A stretch of DNA of 64,000 bases from Carposina sasakii. Its lineage: Eukaryota; Arthropoda; Insecta; Lepidoptera; Carposinidae. The position numbers and the translations under genes are program-made. Below, in pieces: positions 10,171 to 20,492 of the stretch; position 1 is the first letter of the stretch; each line of letters starts with the position of its first letter. The notes under the pieces are model-generated. The model saw only the letters and a list, made by a program, of their open reading frames with translations, made no database searches and was not told the origin of the DNA. Location: NCBI GenBank assembly GCA_014607495.2, contig CP053161.1:6085115-6149114 (forward strand). The letters run 5' to 3'.

Positions 10171-10244
10171 GGTACCTACACTAGTATACTTACTACTCGA
10201 ATAGTTTTAAAAACACACTAATTATGTGCAATTTATGTATTGCA

Positions 10245-10522
10245 CACAAAACTTCTATGCTGCTCTGGGAGGTAAAAAAACCTACCTATAATACTACAGC
10301 TGCTTCTCTTCCCGGGCATACTGTACAAGTCAGTAGAGGGACAAGAGGGTCTTGGTGTTTTGTAGGCGATGGGCTGACCACCTGTTACTACTAACCGAAC
10401 TTGTACATATCAACTACATATACCCTCAAAATTGGTCAGAAGTAGCACCATGTGGTTCTATCGGCCTTTGGTGCTCTGCCTACCTCGTAAGAAATAAAGG
10501 CGTGATTATATGTATGTATGTA
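10245..10522 (-). repeat. Interspersed repeat family B, near full length
   Basis: On the complement it begins with a (CATA)n-like head, then ATAATCACGCCTTTATTTCT, GGTAGGCAGAGCACCAAAGG and CCGATAGAACCACATGGTGC, and ends CCCAGAGCAGCATAGAAG. Copies at 51,281-51,540 and 62,600-62,875 match along the whole length. No coding capacity is seen; the 69-codon frame inside is a shadow. Class unknown (SINE-like size). Confidence 0.8.
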
Positions 10523-10553
10523 TGTTACGTATTGGTAACAGCAAACAAATTAG
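10506..10553 (+). repeat. 48-bp exact duplicate, left copy
   Basis: Starts TTATATGTATGTATGTATGT and ends AACAGCAAACAAATTAG. It is identical to 11,880-11,927. The left part is the head of family B; the right ~30 bases lie outside B, so a B insertion alone does not explain the match. Confidence 0.9.
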
Positions 10554-10680
10554 CAAAGTGAAGACATCCTTTATACCTAATGGATTCTCCATTCCCAACT
10601 TCTTCCTGAAAGTTCAGCGATTTTAGCTATGTAAAACACACCCATTTTCACATCTTAGCAGCGTCTCTGTTTATTAATCG

Positions 10681-11014
10681 CTGTTTTTCTACCCTTAACT
10701 TAAGTTGCCACCCTTAACGAAGGGTACGTACTCTATACCTCAAATAAAGTAAGTTTAACTAAAATGCTGGGAAACGATGTAAATTTTTTTAGAATTTTTT
10801 TTTTGTTGTACTTGATCGGCCGTTTATAGTTTCCAGTATTTATGCTAGTTTTTTCATAGACAGATATTAATTATTTCCCATGAAAAAATCTTGCTACACG
10901 CTTCAATGTGCATTTATGCAGAAAAACGCAGTCTATTTACTCAACTTTGGAAACCAGGTATGCTTCCATGGAGAAAAATGATCGTGATAATGAGGAGATT
11001 CCGTAGTTTTCGGG
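10681..11014 (-). mobile_element. Family D MITE, diverged copy
   Basis: Reverse copy of the family best seen at 38,820-39,193: ACCCTTAACGAAGGGTACGT, CTGGGAAACGATGTAAAT, TTCTCCATGGAAGC in complement and GAGATTCCGTAGTTTTCGGG. The right terminus is lost 20-30 bp before the family E element at 11,036, and the left TIR is degenerate. Confidence 0.75.
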
Positions 11015-11035
11015 AATTCTACTCCTGTTACCGGC

Positions 11036-11201
11036 AAGCTTGGCATGATCTGCGAAACACGATATGATAAACCGATTTATCGACATTTATCCTGTCGAAA
11101 TACAATAAATAGGTATAGCCGCCATGTTGAATTTTGTATAGGGGCGTTACGATATTGTACGATACGATTTCCACGATGCGTGGTCATGCTAGGGGCCCCC
11201 C
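11036..11201 (-). mobile_element. Family E MITE, second copy
   Basis: TTGGCATGATCTGCGAAACA, CGATATGATAAACCGATTTA, GCCGCCATGTTGAATTTTGT and ATGCGTGGTCATGCTAGGGG follow the order of the copy at 46,575 and the reverse of 9,521. The left TIR has decayed and no clear TSD remains. Confidence 0.8.
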
Positions 11202-11879
11202 TTTCATTGTGAAAAACCATACGATTTTTATTGAACAAAAGTTTATGCTTATTTTACTACCTTGAATTCCCCTAATTGATTTTCCGTATTTATAGCGGTA
11301 CTTGTTTTATTTATTTGCCATTTGATTGAATTAATATAGGTATTCCTTCCAATTAATTATTTTGAAGTGAAAATTATTAAAATAGAAGACGAATGTCAAT
11401 GTGCTTAGCTTACATAGATATATGATGCTTTTTTTTTTATAAAGTCCATCAAATAAAGCCAATTAAGGTTTTCATTATCTATACTTAAACAATTAAAATC
11501 AGCAAAATCAAAAACAGTGCATAAGATGCGTGTGTTTAGCTCTAGGCCAGAAATACTACGTATAGATTATAATAATGATTCTTGTGTTGTGTGAGGGCTT
11601 ATGTAATTGGATAAGTGTATGTGAGTGTGAGTGCGTCTGTAGGTTTATCACCATGGAATAAAAGAAAACAATAATCACTTGGGACCAGACCACTACCAAC
11701 AAACAAATCTAGCAAGTTCAGGTGGTGTGATAGGGAAGGCCAACATGGAGCCTGTTAACAGTGGGATTTGTGGTAGTTATTTTGTTACTTCATTCTTGTC
11801 TTCACCTAAGCATAATAAGACCTTTTTCTTAAATGTGGGTTTACTTGAGTGAAATAGGTCTATGTCTGAGAAAAGAGCA
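11202..11879. other. No supported feature
   Basis: AT-rich, without a recognisable gene or clear repeat except short GTGAGTGTGAGTG-like simple sequence near 11,620. Confidence 0.4.
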
Positions 11880-11927
11880 TTATATGTATGTATGTATGTT
11901 ACGTATTGGTAACAGCAAACAAATTAG
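11880..11927 (+). repeat. 48-bp exact duplicate, right copy
   Basis: Identical to 10,506-10,553. It is followed immediately by 5'-truncated LINE sequence at 11,928. Confidence 0.9.
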
Positions 11928-12385
11928 GCGCACTCCATAAGAGACTCTCCGTCCATAGGCATTTTTAAAAATAGGTTAAGAAACTATTACCTGTCTCTTC
12001 CTTAATTTTTTCACTGTGCTATTATCTGATATAGTTTGAATAGGTCACAATATAATGTTTGTATGTATTATATAGATAAATTAGTATGTAGTAGTATTAT
12101 AGATATATATTTTATTATATATATGTATGTCCCTATTATGTATGTATCTAAGTAGATAATTAAGTATTGTTATTATTTAGTAAATATATTTAAAGTTTAT
12201 TTATATTTTAATACGTGTGCACATATGATATTCCTTTTATATATTATAAAATTTTCTTTGTACTTAATGGTTTGCTGGAAGAAATCTCTTTTAGAGATAA
12301 GCTCGCCTTTGTACTATTTCTTTTACAACTTACTGTCTATGATAAAAATTTATGTGTACAATAAAGAATACTAAGAATACTAAGT
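11928..12385 (+). mobile_element. 5'-truncated LINE 3' end
   Basis: The first ~80 bases encode, in broken frame, RDSPSIGIFKNRLRNYYLSL, matching the C-terminus at 8,500-8,577. The 3' UTR has GGAAGAAATCTCTTTTAGAG then ATAAGCTCGCCTTTGTAC and ends GTGTACAATAAAGAATACTA. It meets a LINE fragment of the opposite strand at 12,380. Confidence 0.8.
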
Positions 12386-12840
12386 GTTTGGTATCCTAAT
12401 ACATGGACAGTTAGATGCAAAATTGGTGCGAGAGAATGGAGTGGCAAAGAGCTTTGTATGTCTGGTTCGCCTAGACGGAACAGCCAGTTTCCAAATTTCG
12501 GACACTAAACGAGGACAGTCAAGGTCACCCGAGCATACGTCATGCAGAAGCGACATGTCGGCTACAACACGACACTGTTTTAGTGTCGTTAGGTTAAAAT
12601 GTTTACAAGAATCCACATAACTTATGTTTGGCCTGTGTGTACGAAAGTTAAGGAATTTAAGGAACTTTTGTTGCATAGCTTCTAGTGCATTTTCGTGAGT
12701 AACGTATTGTGGATTCCAGATCGGGCTACAATACTCAAGTACACTACGAACATATGCAAAATAAATTATTTTTATACAAGTAGGATCAGTAAACTCTCTA
12801 CATACACGTATCAAAAACCCTAAGTTTCTATAGGATTTCT
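12380..12840 (-). pseudogene. LINE RT C-terminal fragment (jockey/CR1-like)
   Basis: The 144-codon frame lacks palm motifs and begins after them. It reads CIKIIYFAYVRSVLEYCSPI, then WNPQYVTHENALEAMQQKFL and KFLNFRTHRPN, the conserved post-RT region (YxxLVRSxLEYCSxIWNP) of many non-LTR RTs. The C-terminal part has RRTRHTKLFATPFSRTNF. Upstream codons RNLGFLIRVCREF extend it to ~12,840, so the nominal Met is internal. The element is truncated on its 5' side and its 3' end abuts the opposing LINE tail. Inactive. Confidence 0.85.
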
Positions 12841-12844
12841 TTTT

Positions 12845-13055
12845 TTCATCATCGTTTCAGCCATGAGAAGTCCACTCCTGAACCTAGGCCCCCTAATAAT
12901 CTCCACTGCGACCTCATAGAAGCAGCCTGCATCTAGCAGATATACCGACAATCTTGACTAATCTGTCCATTCATCTCGGGAGTGGCCATCCCACTCTACT
13001 TTTTCCAGTACGTGCTCTCTACCCTGAAACCCTTCGGCTCCTTCAGTTCCTCTAG
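12845..13055 (-). repeat. RTE-like LINE 3' end, reverse
   Basis: TTCATCATCGTTTCAGCCAT then GAGAAGTCCACTCCTGAACC and TAGGCCCC are the complement of ...GGCCTAxGTTCAxxAGTGGA followed by a (GATGAT) tail. The remainder (AGAAGCAGCCTGCATCTAGC) matches the ~WMQAA coding part seen at 57,160. It starts beside the other reverse LINE at 12,840. Confidence 0.7.
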
Positions 13056-13957
13056 TGAACTGCATAAGTTAACAGGACCGTTGTGCTGTATCGGTGACCA
13101 ATATCGGTGATCTATGACGGTCAGTATATGACGCTTACTCTTGCAAATTTATCAATGGCCCGGTGATAGTTATATAGCAAGTAAGATATATAGCTACTTG
13201 TTGGATTTGAGCCACATACTCCGACAAATTAAAATACCAAGTATTGTTAAATTGAACAATGCTGACGTAATTTGTTTATTTATAACATAACAATTTGGCA
13301 AGCGTCCCTGTATACTTAAAGATATATTTTGCGAATATCACTATGGACGTAGGTAGGTACTTAAACATGTTTTATAATGCAGATTAGTTGGTTGCCTGCG
13401 ACTTGTGAATGAACCCTATGGCTATTGAGAAACTGGATTTAAAAAGGAACTCAGAACTGAATTTTCATTAGCGACACAATGTGCAGGTTTATATCAATTG
13501 GGAGTCGTCATTATCAGAAATTGACATTTTGTCAAAGTCGAAGTCGTCATTCTGAAGTTTAAGACATTTTTGAGAAGTCGACCTTATAAGCTGAAAGGAA
13601 AATATGTCGATACAATACGGCAATGACATAATGTAGAAAAGAAGTAATTTCTTTTTTAAAAATCGATTACTTCGCTTCGTAAGATTATACTGAAAGAGCT
13701 ACTCTTTCTCTACTAGAAAATAGAAAATACGAGAATTAATGCCGACATTTTTTTATTATAAATCAGCAAAAATAAACAGAGATAACTCAATGACGCATCC
13801 CACATACGAGTACGCAAATATAAAATCGGTTTATTATGATATCTCACTATTTGGCCAAACCTGTCGGAAAAAATAAATGTGTAAATCTATCCAAAAATAA
13901 AGTTAATACTACCGCATCCATTTTTAGTCTAAATGTGTAAATAATCGTACTAAAAGT
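13056..13957. other. No supported feature
   Basis: AT-rich anonymous sequence. No gene or clear repeat recognised. Confidence 0.4.
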
Positions 13958-14057
13958 CTCAGTAGTCCGATGATCAGAAATCATCTGCATCATCGGACTA
14001 CTGAGCCGAAAAAGTCTCAGTAGTTCGATCATCGGACTACATCATCGGACTACTGAT
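13958..14057. repeat. Cluster of inverted CAGTAGTCCGATGAT motifs
   Basis: Five copies of a ~15-base motif in alternating orientation: CTCAGTAGTCCGATGAT (13,958), ATCATCGGACTACTGAG (13,990), CTCAGTAGTTCGAT (14,015), ATCATCGGACTAC (14,028) and ATCATCGGACTACTGAT (14,041). They can form several alternative hairpins. The role is unknown. Confidence 0.8.
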
Positions 14058-14387
14058 ACTAGGGGACATTGAAAAGGTCTAAAGTTGTTTGTACTAGGAT
14101 TTTAACTTTAATAAAGATAGGGTAAGTATATTTTATTTACCTATCATAATATTTCCTATCCCACGGATGTACCAAAGTTATTGAGGTAAATTTTTATTTT
14201 TTTTCTATATAATCGGCGTAATTTGTTACAGATTCAATGAGGAAAAAGAATATAATATTGGTAGGTATAGGAAAATTAAAGGTAAAATAAAATTTATAGC
14301 CTTGGATCATGTGATGGGAGTCTACGAAATTCAATGAAATTAATTCTATTAGTTTAGTAAATGTTTCTTTTTCCAGAAAATATAGAG

Positions 14388-14945
14388 TACTAGTGGACGC
14401 CCGCGACTTCGTCCGCGTGGACTGCAGAAAAAACAAAATGTCTAAATTATCCGGGATAAAAAAAAAATCCCGGGATATAAAGTAGCCTATGTGTTAATCC
14501 AGGGTGTCAGCTAACTCTATACCAAATTTTATTAAAATCGCTCCAGCCGTTTTTACGTGAAAGAGTAACAAACATCCATCCATCCATACTTACAAACTTT
14601 CGCATTTATAATATATAACTTTCAACCCTTATTTCACCCCTTAGCTGGTCGAAATTTCAAAAATGCTAGAACAAATGTTTAATGATTTCTTATCAAGTGC
14701 TTAAATATAAAGTTTCATGGTTTTATCTTTTAAAATTAAGAAATCCCATACAAACTTTCAACCTCTATTTCAACCCCTTCATCCCTTTTTTTCGAAATAA
14801 AAAGTAGCCTATGTTCTGTCTCAGGGTCTAAAGATTGTCTGTACCAAATTTCATCAAAATCGGTTGCGAGGTTTAAGCGGGAAAGCGTAACAGACAGACA
14901 GACAGACAGAGTTACTTTCGCATTTATAATATTAGTTGGGATGGG
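14388..14945 (+). repeat. Extended tail repeat, two tail units
   Basis: First unit from ACTAGTGGACGCCCGCGACT to TTCGCATTTATAATATATAA (14,388-14,610). A second unit follows with TTTCAACCCTTATTTCACCC, a repeat of AGTAGCCTATGT, (CAGA)n at 14,892-14,908 and the end TTTCGCATTTATAATATTAG. Typical of nested or composite SINE/RTE tails. Confidence 0.75.
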
Positions 14946-15394
14946 ATTCTAAAAAAAATACATTTGAGTCTCATGTTCTGTAAATAGGTTTATTTATTTA
15001 GGCTTACCAACTATGTATACATATTACTACATTTATAGTAACTTTAACATTTTTACTTATAATATAAGTAAGTCCTTTTGTTACACCCGTATAAAATTGT
15101 TCTGCTGGGGGTGAGGTTATCACAAATTATAAATTTTCTGTATATTCATTCACGCAATTGTCATTTTGATACGTGTGTAATAAACTTACATAGAGTCATC
15201 TAGAGTAGTAAAAGCAATTTATTTAATGGAATTGGCTTGGTGTGGGGTCATAGGTGTTTTGTTTATGGTTATTGCAGTCTCGAAGATCTAAATTTAGGCA
15301 AGAAATGTACAATTTAGATACAATCGCACTTATCTTGTGTCGTGTTGTAGCTTACCTATAAGCCTACATTATACTTACATATATACATATAGTC
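14946..15394. other. No supported feature
   Basis: AT-rich anonymous sequence. Confidence 0.4.
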
Positions 15395-15515
15395 ACGCCC
15401 ATTATTCTCCAAAGAGCGTGGGCAGAAGTGTGCAAATCACACACCCACTTTTTACCAGTTAGCCTATTAAGTCCCACGTGGTAATGGGTGAGCCTAATGC
15501 CTCTTTTCGGGTACA
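15395..15515 (+). repeat. Family J repeat
   Basis: AAAGAGCGTGGGCAGAAGTG, GCAAATCACACACCCAC, TTACCAGTTAGCC and CCCACGTGGTAATGGGTGAG are shared with 25,745-25,835 (TTCAAATTACACACAG, TTCACCAGTTGTAAC, AACGTGGTAAGGGGTGAG). Class unknown. Confidence 0.6.
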
Positions 15516-15529
15516 AATTTATAAGTTAT

Positions 15530-15672
15530 ATTTTCCGAGCACTACAACATTGTTCTCTTCAAAGCTAGAGTGAATAGGCACTTTCTAGACAAACATGTAC
15601 CACCTTAGGCCGCATCTTGCTTAACATGAGGCACGATGGCGCTCAAATGTTTGCCTATCTAATTGTAAAAAA
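15530..15672 (+). mobile_element. 5'-truncated copy of the LINE at 1-1449
   Basis: TTTTCCGAGCACTACAACAT through AAACATGTACCACCTTAGGC to TTGCCTATCTAATTGTAAAA matches 1,306-1,449 closely. It retains only ~24 C-terminal codons and the 3' UTR, a typical dead-on-arrival insertion. Confidence 0.9.
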
Positions 15673-16239
15673 ATCAACAATCTTGCAATATAGAAATCGT
15701 ATAACTTAAACGTGTACCTTCTTAGACCTTTAGCTTTCACACAGGGTGTTTACAGGCCTGAATTCAGCCATGTTTCACCGAGTGGCGACCGAGTTAATTA
15801 ATCCGCCCTGATTGTTGCCAGCTGTTGGGGTTTCTCGTTAACTGTACTATTTGCATTTGTTGCTGACTGTACACTGTAAGTCCTACGACCTTGGATGAAA
15901 TTATTACTAGAATAAGTTTATTCACCTATCTGTACCTACTTACAAATAATTTAAAAGTTTGTATCAAGTAGTACAGAATTATAGACATCAGAGATAGATT
16001 AAGTAACTAACAGATTATTAGGTAGGTGTTTTCTATGTACCTACTAATAATAATTTATTGGTACATGGAGAATACCCACCTAATAATCTGTTAGTTACTT
16101 AAATAACTAATGTTATTATCTATATACATATTATAAAATTGTAACGGATCGCTATCTGTACATGGAAGATATATGAGAAAAAATATTATAGACCTTTATC
16201 AACGCAATAGTATCCAAAAGAATGATTTTTGTCATTTTT
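15673..16239. other. No supported gene; short inverted phrase
   Basis: Anonymous. CTAACAGATTATTAGGTAGG at ~16,007 and CCACCTAATAATCTGTTAGT at ~16,077 form an imperfect hairpin of ~20-bp arms around TTTATTGGTAC. Confidence 0.5.
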
Positions 16240-16432
16240 TTCTGTTTGTTTGTGCACGCTAATCTCAGAAACGGCTGAGCCGATTTCGATGCAGTTTTCA
16301 GGAAAATATTTTGGCAGGTCCCACTTAACATATGGGCTATTTTTATCCCGGGAAAATGTTTTATCCCGGATAATTTCGACATTTAGTTTTTTCTGTAGTC
16401 CATGCGGACGGAGTCGCGTAGTCCACTAGTTT
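16240..16432 (-). repeat. Tail repeat, reverse
   Basis: CTGAGCCGATTTCGATGC, TATCCCGGATAATTTCGACA, TGTAGTCCATGCGGACGGAG and GTCGCGTAGTCCACTAGT are the complement of the repeat at 14,388. The reverse 76-codon and forward 66-codon frames here are shadows of it. Confidence 0.75.
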
Positions 16433-16766
16433 AAAATAGGTTTAGTGATAGTTCAAAATATGCACAACCAATAGCATGTTTGGCTAGGCGTTTATTATCA
16501 TAATGATACATGAAAATTTAAGCCTTGGTATAATTATACAAAAGCTGATGTTTTACTTTTGTCAAAGTGTCACAATTGCATCCTGCTATGGAAACAGCGC
16601 GGGCGTGGGTGTCCGCCATTTTAAACAACTTTATGTCTTTGCATTGACCCTAATTTTCTCCTGATGGTAAGCTATGAGGTCATATTTGATATTGGAGTTC
16701 ATTGACCTTGCAATTGATGCGTGTTATATAAAATGAGTTTTTGGTTTACAATTCTTTTTTTACTCA
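16433..16766. other. No supported feature
   Basis: Anonymous AT-rich sequence. Confidence 0.4.
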
Positions 16767-18145
16767 CCAGATACTTTAGTAGGAGTTGTGCCCCATACAA
16801 AAGGGACCTAAATTGTTCCTTTTGAGGTAGAATTGTGTAATTTTTACCATGAATAGAATGTGTTTCTAGAGAAACACCAAATGAGTTGGACCCGATTACT
16901 AGGCAATTATTATTTATTTCAAATGTACTTATGTACAGGAAAATTATAGAAATTATTAAAAATATAAAATTATCTGCAAAATTAACACATCTTTTTCTTC
17001 TTCTTTCTTGTCAAAAAAAAAAAATATTTAAAAACTTCGAATAAGACGCTGTTGGCTTCAAGCGGCCAGTAAGGTCCGTGACCGCGGAGGTTGGTTGCTA
17101 GCAGCAACAGAATGTACTAAGACAATTATTTTCAGATGTGGAGGGAAGTTAGATTCGTCCCCTGGGCGCCAGGGGAGGGGGTTGAAGGGGTAAAAATAGG
17201 TACCTTGGTAATAATTTTTTTCTCACTAGATCATGCTGTTAGGGTGTGTTTGGTATCGTTCTCGAGTAAATGGGATACTGGGAATTCATTTTTGATACGT
17301 TTAAAGTACCTTTTCATACAAAATTTAAAATATTTTTGCAAAAATCTGAAAAAATAAGTAAAAAAATTGCAAATTTTTCAATTTAAATCAATATAATCTT
17401 CCAAAAACTAAATAAAATGGCAGTAATAAAAATACTATATTAAAGGCAATTTAACGTAGTTTTTTAAAATATACACATTTTGTAAACTTTTCATACAAAA
17501 TCTATTAGCAAAAAAATGTTATATGGGTTGTACTATGACACTGCACCAAAGCTGGCTATAGTAAAACGAAATTGGAAAATGTTCTGTAGAGGTAAGAAGC
17601 GTTGATGTTTATTATTTGTTTTGTGTTTATTATATTGTTGTTTTTATAATATTATATTTATATAGTGTTTAAGGTTCTGTAGTTAGCAAAAACCCCTTCT
17701 TTACCATAAAAGTATATCCATAAAGTACCACGAAGGAGACCAAAATTATTATTCTAGTATAAAATATAGGATAATACAAATACTCTATAGTCTTCCCAAA
17801 AACCCTTATTTACTACAAAAGTATATACATAAAGTACCATTAAAGAGATCCCAAAACACGTTTAGCATAGTTGAACCACATGTAAAAGATCAGTGATTAG
17901 TTTCTAACTACCATATACCCAGTATCAGTTTTACTCGAAAACGATACCAAACACACCCTAACAGCATGATCTAGTGAGAAAAAAAATATTATCATGGAAC
18001 TTATTTTTACCCCTTCAACCCCTCCCCTGGCGCTCAGGGGACGAATCTGACTTCCCTCCACATCTGAAAATAATTGTCTTAGTATATGCTACCTCAAATG
18101 GAACAATTCGACCACTTACAACTTCTACTACTTAAGTAAAGAATG
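16767..18145. mobile_element. Long-inverted-repeat element, ~1.4 kb
   Basis: Left arm: ~16,775-16,835 plus 17,117-17,280. Right arm: ~17,920-18,145. Shared in inverted orientation: GACAATTATTTTCAGATGTG, GAGGGAAGT, CCCTGGCGC, CTAGATCATGCTGTTAGGGT, TTTGGTATCGTT and, further out, ATTGTTCC.TTTGAGGTAG. About 280 bases (16,836-17,116) are present only in the left arm and look like an insertion or unique end. The core (17,281-17,919) is AT-rich with no transposase. Outer ends and TSD are not resolved. It could be a foldback or long-TIR DNA transposon, or a local inverted duplication. Confidence 0.7.
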
Positions 18146-18250
18146 CATAATAGTATCTTGCATAATTCGTTGGTGCATAATGCGGGTAGAGTTATTTCCT
18201 CAGCGAAAAACTGATCATGACGCTACTACGAGTACTTTTCGGTTTAGGTA

Positions 18251-19064
18251 CTGATGTTTGACCAAAAAAATATTGACAAATGGTCATTCGACAAACAACG
18301 TTTCACCAAATGTTCATTTGGCAAATGAGACATTAGATAAAAGTATCATCTTACAAAAACTCACTTAGCAAATAATCCATTATCCAAACACTACTTGTTA
18401 AATATTAAAATGTAATTGACCTTTTTTCATTTCACCAAATAATATGTTTCGCAAATTAAGCTTTTGTCCAAGTGTCATTGTACTTATTTTTTCAAACATT
18501 ACGATTTAGTCTGTTGGGTAATTTATTCCGCTACCCTCTGTTCGCCGTGAGAATGAATTTGTTGCACTGCGATTTGAGGATAAATGCAAGAGAAAGAGAA
18601 ACGTCCTAAAGTCGCTTCTGGCACTCGACGGCCGCTGCCACGGTACGCTCGCTACGCTTGCTCGGCTCGTGCGCTGTATTAACATCAACCTAACCCGCTT
18701 CGTCGCTTCGCTCCTCGCTAACCTAAGCTGTATGGGTATGACCATAATATCAGTATACCTATGTTTTTTCCATTCTATCTAGATATAATATGTCAAGTGA
18801 ATTTGACACATACCATAATTATCTATTATTAGATTTATTAATAAACGAAACACTTGTCAAATAATACATTTTATCAAACAAAAACGTTTGATAAAATGTA
18901 TTATTTGACAAGTGTTTCGTTTATTAATTATTTATTGGTCTAAAAACAGACCAATAGTACTTTTTTCTGATAACTCAGTTGCTAGTTGATCATTTTGTTA
19001 AATAATTATTTATAAAATATAAATTTAAGTGTTGATCATTTGCCAAATGATTTTTGGTCAAACA
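18251..19064. mobile_element. TIR element with (ACAAATGGTCATTTGGCAAAT)-like iterated phrases
   Basis: TIR CTGATGTTTGACCAAAAA at 18,251-18,268 pairs with TTTTTGGTCAAACAGCAG at 19,051-19,068, 14 bp of it perfect. Short phrases built from ATTTGCCAAA, TTTGACCAAA and ACAAATG recur next to both ends. A GC-rich, CGCTTCGCTC-type block at ~18,510-18,735 and a perfect hairpin at 18,838-18,927 lie inside. The 79-codon reverse frame (18,506-18,745) is read from the GC-rich block and is not supported. Confidence 0.7.
18838..18927. repeat. Perfect hairpin, 42-bp arms, 6-base loop
   Basis: Left arm 18,838-18,879 (starts TTAATAAACGAAACACTTGT) and right arm 18,886-18,927 are exact reverse complements around AAAAAC. 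The perfect arms imply recent formation or ongoing correction. Confidence 0.95.
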
Positions 19065-19762
19065 GCAGGACCCCGTACTTTTCACTATCATCGTTTTAAT
19101 CTAAGGTTTAAGTTTCTACCCTGTTTGCTTTGTTTCATTGTTGCTATTCCTATGTGTAAGCCTCAAATAAAAACCTATTTTATTCTACTTCCGCGCCATT
19201 TTGATTTCTTCCCGCCCTTTGCTGTTTGGCGCCTAAAGCGAAGGTTCCTCTTGCATTTCAGGGTCAGCAACATAGATCTTCTATTCAACATAAGAAATAA
19301 TTAGCATTTGGCTATGTTCCAATATGTCTCGTCTATTAGTCACATCTTAGGAACATTGTTCTCAACTTTACACTCTCATTATAAAGTTCATTCATCAAAA
19401 AACTTTATACCCTTTAAAGTAACTTACGGGAAGGGCGCGAGATACAGCCAAGACGCTGGAAGTTAGCTGGGGGCGCTAGTAGGTATCAACTGTTTCTTGA
19501 AACAGGTAAAAATTCAATAAAAAATGAAGTTTACTCCACTACACGTATAAGTTGTTGGGTGTTAGGAAGATTGCTCATTAAGCGACACTTTTTATTACAC
19601 TAAAATCCAGCTTCCGCTAATTGGCTAATGAAGTCGATCCTGTTCTGAATAGTTCTTTAGTCACACTCCGATTTTACTAGGTACATAATACGTTGTCAAG
19701 TCTTTATTAAAATAATTAATAATTAACGTATTAATAAAGAAAATGTAAAAAAAATCCTCACC

Positions 19763-19829
19763 TCACCCGGAATCGAAACCACGACCTCTGCATTCCGCGC
19801 CAGTGCTCTTACCACTGAGCTACCGGGTC
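19763..19829 (-). repeat. tRNA-like sequence of a SINE-like family
   Basis: Complement reads GACCCGGTAGCTCAGTGGTA (A box) ... GGTTTCGATTCC (B box) GGGTGA, 67 bases, with the acceptor and T arm shortened relative to a tRNA. Downstream TTTTTTTACATTTTCTTTAT matches the tails at 63.5 and 63.85 kb. Not a functional tRNA by eye; see the cluster at the right edge. Confidence 0.7.
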
Positions 19830-19835
19830 AATAAG

Positions 19836-20030
19836 CCACAAAATGGGGTAGCCACAAATGCAGGATCACGAAAGTAATTCTACGGCCACGATAAACATGA
19901 CAGGGCCAGATGTAATAGATTAGTGACAATCGTCTGAGAGAACGCCCTCGAGTTCCTAAGTCGACTCTTGGGACGAAGGAGAATCAGCTGATCTACCTAT
20001 TCTAGCGAAGTCCATAGGGGATTATAGGAG
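19836..20030 (+). repeat. Interspersed repeat family A
   Basis: ACAAAATGGGGTAGCCACAA, TGCAGGATCACGAAAG, GGGCCAGATGTAATAG, GTCTGAGAGAACGCCC and GAGTTCCTAAGTCGACTCTT follow family-A order. It directly abuts the tRNA-like repeat. Confidence 0.7.
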
Positions 20031-20045
20031 ATTCCTTTCTTCTAA

Positions 20046-20133
20046 GGGCCGATTTTTCCAAACGTCTACCTGGAGAATAAAGTTTGATGCTGTCTCTATC
20101 ATGATCAAGTTTTAGAGGAAGAAAAATCCACCC
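20046..20133. mobile_element. Family H MITE (TAA target duplication), 88 bp
   Basis: TIR GGGCCGATTTTTCC and GAAAAATCCACCC, flanked by TAA at 20,043-20,045 and 20,134-20,136. A 3-bp TTA/TAA TSD fits PIF/Harbinger-like elements (inference). Relatives: 56,522-56,661 and 61,539-61,664. Confidence 0.75.
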
Positions 20134-20138
20134 TAAGT

Positions 20139-20492
20139 TAGGGTTGCCAACCGTCCTGTTTTCCCAGGACATGTACGGCTTTTTGGGGTGTCTTGGGCTG
20201 TCCTGGATAGTTTTTAAGCATCATCCTGGGTTTTACAGTCCTGACACATTCGCTATCGGCAGATTTTCTAAGGGCGCTGACATCAGGTCAACACCTATTG
20301 CGACGAGACGCAAATAAGTGTCAGCGCCACTGAATGCGTTAAATACATATGTTTTTGAATTCGCACGCCACTAACACTCTTCAATTGTATTGTCACTGGG
20401 CTCGCACATGTATAGTCCTGGCATTTTAATCGAAATGTCCTGGTATTTCTTCTTCAAATCCTGGTTTTCAAAGTTTTGAGATGGCAACCCTA
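20139..20492. mobile_element. hAT-like MITE (TAGGGTTGCCAACC), 354 bp
   Basis: Left end TAGGGTTGCCAACCG, right end ATGGCAACCCTA. Flanks CCCTAAGT (20,131-20,138) and CTCTAAGT (20,493-20,500) match at 7 of 8 positions, as an 8-bp hAT TSD. Interior phrases TTTTCCCAGGACATGTACGG and CTGTCCTGGATAGTTTTTAA recur in reverse at 50,162-50,328. Its TSD takes in the last 3 bases of the family H MITE, so it is the younger of the two. Confidence 0.85.

Noticed and set aside
13958..14057. CRISPR-like array
   Set aside because: Motifs alternate in orientation, have no regular spacers, and the DNA is an insect-type genome.
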